36,406 nt of DNA from JAMCXS01 sp964459065. GTDB lineage: Bacteria; Acidobacteriota; Terriglobia; UBA7540. Both the position numbers and the translations under genes were made by a program. Under the pieces are notes generated by a model. It did no database searches. It saw only the letters and a list, made by a program, of their open reading frames with translations, and had not been told where the DNA came from. Shown one piece after another: positions 33,339 through 36,406 of this stretch (positions are counted from its first letter, which is position 1; each line of letters starts with the position of its first letter). The stretch is taken from positions 1-36,406 of the forward strand of contig CAYWMN010000003.1 in assembly GCA_964459065.1 (NCBI GenBank), written 5' to 3'.

Positions 33339-34730
33339 TCACCGCTCGCTTTGTTTGTGTCGCAGTTGTCCTGCAAGGGGTGCGTGAAGAACCGCTAAAA
33401 TCCTGGGGAGACTCCCGCCGCCAACCATCCTTGTGCAATGCGAGAGTGCTCCGTGCGTTAATTCAAAAAACGTAAGATTTATTTCCCGGTGTTTATGAAA
33501 ATAGATCAGCGAAAAAACCAGGCTGCTCACATAGGCCAGAGTTGAGGCGATCGCGGCCCCGACAAATCCATAGCGGGGCAGCAGAAGAAAAAGGAAAAGG
33601 CCCGTAACAATCACTGCGACGCCCTCGGCATAGGAAGGCAACATGGGGTGGTTGAGCGCACGAGCCCCGCTGAATAGCACCTGGCTGAGCCCCAGCGCGA
33701 TTGAACCCGGCAACAGAATCCGGCAGGCCGTAACAGCTGGAACAAAGGATAGCCCGAAGGCGAACCGGATAAGCCACGGACAAATCACATACAACACAGA
33801 ACAACTTCCCAGCAAGACGACCAACGTGGCGCCGAATGACCGGACGATGATTTCCCTGGTTCGGCCGTGATCAGAATTGGCTCCGGCGGAAAGAGTCACA
33901 ATCCCCGCGGCCTTGGGAAAGAACCCCACCGCCGAGGCGACCGCCACCGCCACGACGTAGAGTCCCAGGTCGGATGGAGGCACGAGCAGGGATAAAAGGA
34001 GTTGATCCAGCCGCTGGTTCACGCGGGCGGCCAGACTTCCCAGCTGCGTTTTCCAGCCAAAATCCAACAACGACTTGCAGGCTTTAAAGTTCCACGCCCA
34101 GCCCGGCCTGATGTTTTTGAAAAGGATCCAGAAACTGCAGGTGCTCACTACCAGCAAGGCTCCAATCTGAACTCCTAATACGTCGGCAACGGATGGCCGG
34201 TTCGCGAGGTACAAGCCCAGCACTCCAAGACCGTACAAAGAGGCGCTCAGCGTCCTAAGCAAGCTGAAGCGGCCCATCTGCAGGGTGCCTTGAAGAAGCC
34301 CGTAGGGAAGCGCCGTTAACCAGATCAACGGAACAAAGGCCAGGAAAACAAAGGCGAGATGGCACACTTCCAGCGAGTAGAGGTGGAGCGCCTCGGGAAT
34401 GATCCAGAACCCCGCCACCACAGCGCACACCGAAAGGCACAGTCCGATCAGAAGGCCGGCCGTCCACACCTCAGAAACACTGAAGTCTTTTCTGCCCGCA
34501 TGGAATATGATGGACTGATCCATCCCAACCGAAAACAGGAAGGCCAATAGCGTGGGCCAAAGGATGATGGCCGCCAGATCTCCGCGTCCCTGCGGCCCCA
34601 GAAGACGCGCAGCCAGAACGCTTGAGAGAACGCCGAAACCCACCACGCAGGCCTGACCCAACACGGTGATGGTGAAGTCCCGGCTAAAGCGGGACGACGG
34701 CACATGCGATCTCAATTCGAGTGAACGCAT
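33339..34730 (-). CDS. Wzx-type lipid-linked oligosaccharide flippase (MOP/MATE superfamily)
   Basis: The protein (about 463 residues) has 12-14 membrane segments and the layout of RfbX/Wzx translocases, which flip undecaprenyl-linked repeat units across the inner membrane. Marks are the N-terminal VLGQACVVGFGVLSSVLAARLLGPQGRGDLAA, where the LLGPxGRG turn is typical, and the mid-protein RVNQRLDQLLLSLLV. The C-terminal part after about residue 435 is hydrophilic and not conserved. The start is uncertain: ATG at 34730 or 34763, both within or near the end of the previous gene and both without a clear Shine-Dalgarno. It lies between two O-antigen ligase-like genes. Confidence 0.88.
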   Translation of the reverse strand: MRSLELRSHVPSSRFSRDFTITVLGQACVVGFGVLSSVLAARLLGPQGRGDLAAIILWPTLLAFLFSVGMDQSIIFHAGRKDFSVSEVWTAGLLIGLCLSVCAVVAGFWIIPEALHLYSLEVCHLAFVFLAFVPLIWLTALPYGLLQGTLQMGRFSLLRTLSASLYGLGVLGLYLANRPSVADVLGVQIGALLVVSTCSFWILFKNIRPGWAWNFKACKSLLDFGWKTQLGSLAARVNQRLDQLLLSLLVPPSDLGLYVVAVAVASAVGFFPKAAGIVTLSAGANSDHGRTREIIVRSFGATLVVLLGSCSVLYVICPWLIRFAFGLSFVPAVTACRILLPGSIALGLSQVLFSGARALNHPMLPSYAEGVAVIVTGLFLFLLLPRYGFVGAAIASTLAYVSSLVFSLIYFHKHREINLTFFELTHGALSHCTRMVGGGSLPRILAVLHAPLAGQLRHKQSER

Positions 34731-36037
34731 ATCGTTGAAAGTCCCAAGCAAAAGGTAAACCATGCGGCGTTGGCGGGGATGTGGAGATTAAAGTCCGAAA
34801 GGCTGTGAACGAGCAGGCCGCAACAGCCGATGCCGGCGCCCAGTTGGACCATGCCGTAGGGTAGTCGCAGGCGCCGGTGCAGCTTTCCGAATGCCAGGCG
34901 GAAGAACAGGCCCAGGGCAACCATCACCAGCAGGCTGCCGATAAGCCCACTGTCAACCAACGCCTCAATATAATCGTTGTGGGCGTGGTCCCAAACCACG
35001 TTGCTCGCAAAGCTTTGGGATTGCGGAAAAACCACCTCATAGCTGCCGAGTCCGGTTCCCACGAGCAGATGCTCATGCACGATTTTGAGCGAGTCTTTCC
35101 ACACGACCCATCGCTCGCCGAGGGTAACTTCCGGAGAATCGGCCAGGCCGGCTGAGGTCGCCAGCCGCCTTGAAATGCGAGCCGGGGCCAGCCAGGCAAA
35201 AAGCAGGACGATCATTCCGATCCCAATGATTATCATTGTGTGGAACTTCGTTCGGTTGCCGGCAGCCTTTTTCTTCCAGAGAACCGTCGCAAAGATCAGT
35301 CCTTCGATAAGAATGGCGATCAGCCCGCCCCGCGATCCGGACAACAACACGGAGCAAACGGAAACCAAGACCGCGAAGGAGAGTATCCTCCTGGCGCCAT
35401 CGCCTGCAGGCAGCGAAAACACGTAACCCGCGGATATCGGAATCAACATTTCAAGCAGCCCGGCATAGTCGTTATGGTTAACGTAAGGCCCAAAAACCCA
35501 ACCGTGCGTTTTGACGGTCCAGTAAATCAACCCGTGGCTTGAGAAGAATTGGACCGTGGCAAACATTGCCAGCGAAAAAGCGTACAGCGTCACGACGAGG
35601 CCGATTCGGTTCCAGGTTCTCACTGGCGCGCTCGCCAGAAGTTGGCCTGCAAGAAAGAAGAAGCCAAGGTCCGTTGCGAACTGGATCAACGATTCCCATG
35701 TGGCGTAGGAAGCAAAAGTCGAGTGCGCGGTGTATTGAATAAAACCAAGCAAAAGAAAAAGAAGCGCGGGGAGGTAAAGAGGCGACCCATAGACTTTGAG
35801 CTGCTGCCGTTGGATATTGCCGATCGCCCACCCCAGCAGGAGCAGCGCCACCACCACCGCCAGCGCCGTCCAAGCCCAAGTCTCGACACTGCCGAACACC
35901 AGAGGCGCCGCCAACAGCGTCCCCATCATTAGCGAGAGCGCAACGGAAAACGAAACGGGAGCAATTTGTTGATCTCTCTCGTTGGTTTCCCAAGTCAACG
36001 GAACCGTCCCGGCCGTGATGAGGGAAGAAGAAGTCAT
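34712..36037 (-). CDS. O-antigen ligase-like membrane protein
   Basis: The 441-residue polytopic protein is of the O-antigen ligase family. It has about 11 membrane segments. A conserved loop contains VNHNDYAGLLEM in the middle (about 186-197), SGSRGGL (about 230) and the large periplasmic loop with GERWVVWKDSLKIVHEHLLVGTGLGSY and DHAHNDYIEALVDSGLIGS. The H-NDY signature is typical of ligases that join glycans to lipid A or protein. It is preceded in the transcript by the TPR/CBM-like protein (24 bases), a pairing I have seen in other gene clusters of this kind. The start ATG has no obvious Shine-Dalgarno. Confidence 0.88.
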   Translation of the reverse strand: MTSSSLITAGTVPLTWETNERDQQIAPVSFSVALSLMMGTLLAAPLVFGSVETWAWTALAVVVALLLLGWAIGNIQRQQLKVYGSPLYLPALLFLLLGFIQYTAHSTFASYATWESLIQFATDLGFFFLAGQLLASAPVRTWNRIGLVVTLYAFSLAMFATVQFFSSHGLIYWTVKTHGWVFGPYVNHNDYAGLLEMLIPISAGYVFSLPAGDGARRILSFAVLVSVCSVLLSGSRGGLIAILIEGLIFATVLWKKKAAGNRTKFHTMIIIGIGMIVLLFAWLAPARISRRLATSAGLADSPEVTLGERWVVWKDSLKIVHEHLLVGTGLGSYEVVFPQSQSFASNVVWDHAHNDYIEALVDSGLIGSLLVMVALGLFFRLAFGKLHRRLRLPYGMVQLGAGIGCCGLLVHSLSDFNLHIPANAAWFTFCLGLSTICVHSN

Positions 36038-36061
36038 GGTGCGAGTGAAATGTAGAACCTG

Positions 36062-36406
36062 TTAGTTCGCTGCGGGGGATGCAGGCTCAAGCGTTACAGC
36101 CGCGAGCCAAAAACTGCCGGTGATTCCCATGGGAAAACTCCGGCTTCGGGGCCGCCAGACCGATAGCCGGACGAAGTGGGTTTCCGGCCCTGTCGAAAAG
36201 TTCAGCGCGACCTTGTGCCACGATGTTGTCCCGGTCGTATCCGTCGAAGCGACGTTCAAACAAGCCGGGCAGGCAGGATCAACAATGCGCAAACGCGGTC
36301 CGCTTTGGGAGGTAATCCCGCGGGAACGCGCGTAGGCGGTCAGCATATATGCTTGGTTCAGCTCAACAGGGACAAGTTGCTCTACGGGCGCGTACTCCTG
36401 GTTTCT
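36062..36406 (-). CDS. C-terminal part of a larger protein (TPR / carbohydrate-binding-like), cut by window end
   Basis: The frame is open from the window edge to a TAA at 36062, giving 114 residues with no start needed inside. An internal ATG at 36346 is not the real start, because the 20 codons before it continue the same beta-rich domain (RNQEYAPVEQLVPVEL, then NQAYMLTAYARS). The fragment has a jelly-roll-like strand pattern (HKVALNFSTGPETHFVRLSVWR), resembling the carbohydrate-binding-like C-terminus of exported TPR proteins encoded before O-antigen ligases. This is a recalled resemblance. It lies 24 bases before the ligase gene and is probably its operon partner. Confidence 0.6.
   Translation of the reverse strand, partial: RNQEYAPVEQLVPVELNQAYMLTAYARSRGITSQSGPRLRIVDPACPACLNVASTDTTGTTSWHKVALNFSTGPETHFVRLSVWRPRSRSFPMGITGSFWLAAVTLEPASPAAN

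Noticed and set aside
1..36406. Defence, phage or mobile-element system
   Set aside because: No integrase, transposase, inverted terminal repeats, toxin-antitoxin pair or repeat array is visible; the accessory-looking part is an ordinary surface-polysaccharide locus.

Overview
The window looks like a piece of chromosome from a GC-rich, diderm, non-enteric bacterium. Acidobacteriota is the best guess. This is an inference from recalled family resemblance, not from a search. It rests on the long yeast-type PurC, the split glycine decarboxylase, small Fis-type and DUF2934-like proteins, frequent TTG starts, and an O-antigen style locus with a WecA-type initiating transferase, which implies an outer membrane or an undecaprenol-linked surface polysaccharide. 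I saw no rRNA, tRNA, CRISPR array, insertion sequence or phage gene.

Bases 1-3823 carry minus-strand genes: a dihydrodipicolinate synthase/N-acetylneuraminate lyase family aldolase, an exported CocE/NonD-type serine hydrolase, a degenerate anti-sigma-like protein and a 58-residue cysteine-rich zinc-ribbon protein. A divergent promoter then drives the plus-strand glycine cleavage operon gcvT-gcvH-gcvPA-gcvPB (3996-8460). gcvH/gcvPA and gcvPA/gcvPB overlap by a few bases. A cytoplasmic alpha/beta hydrolase follows (8533-9576). After a 320-base spacer comes a large smc gene (9897-13616), and then, from a clear sigma-70-like promoter, purC-cvpA-fis-like (13830-15592).

Bases 15739-19765 hold stress and housekeeping genes: an exported TPR protein (minus), a cold-shock protein with a long AT-rich leader, a small conserved-looking protein whose reading frame extends upstream of any normal start codon, a two-domain Hsp20, an unlisted 55-codon basic ORF with a strong Shine-Dalgarno, and a YbaK-type aminoacyl-tRNA deacylase.

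Bases 19836-36406 are one long minus-strand surface-polysaccharide locus. In transcription order it reads: TPR/carbohydrate-binding-like protein (cut by the window end), O-antigen ligase-like protein, Wzx-type flippase, second O-antigen ligase/polymerase-like protein, two GT4 glycosyltransferases, a SAM methyltransferase, a heparinase II/III-family protein, a WbuB-like glycosyltransferase, a WecA/MraY-type sugar-phosphate transferase with an unusual cytosolic C-terminal extension, a fused dehydrogenase (zinc-ADH plus Gfo/Idh/MocA), the UDP-GlcNAc 2-epimerase WecB, and a small exported protein. Overlaps of 4 to 76 bases between many neighbours indicate tight translational coupling. Together the genes can start a lipid-linked glycan, extend and modify it, flip it, polymerise it and transfer it. 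No Wzz/Wza-type export genes are in view.

I found no clearly new defence or mobile system. The most interesting loose ends are the probable ACG start (or lost ATG) at 17881, the possible alternative-pairing leader of the cold-shock gene, the hidden small ORF at 19060, the WecA C-terminal fusion with its long gene overlaps, and the insertion in the SMC head.
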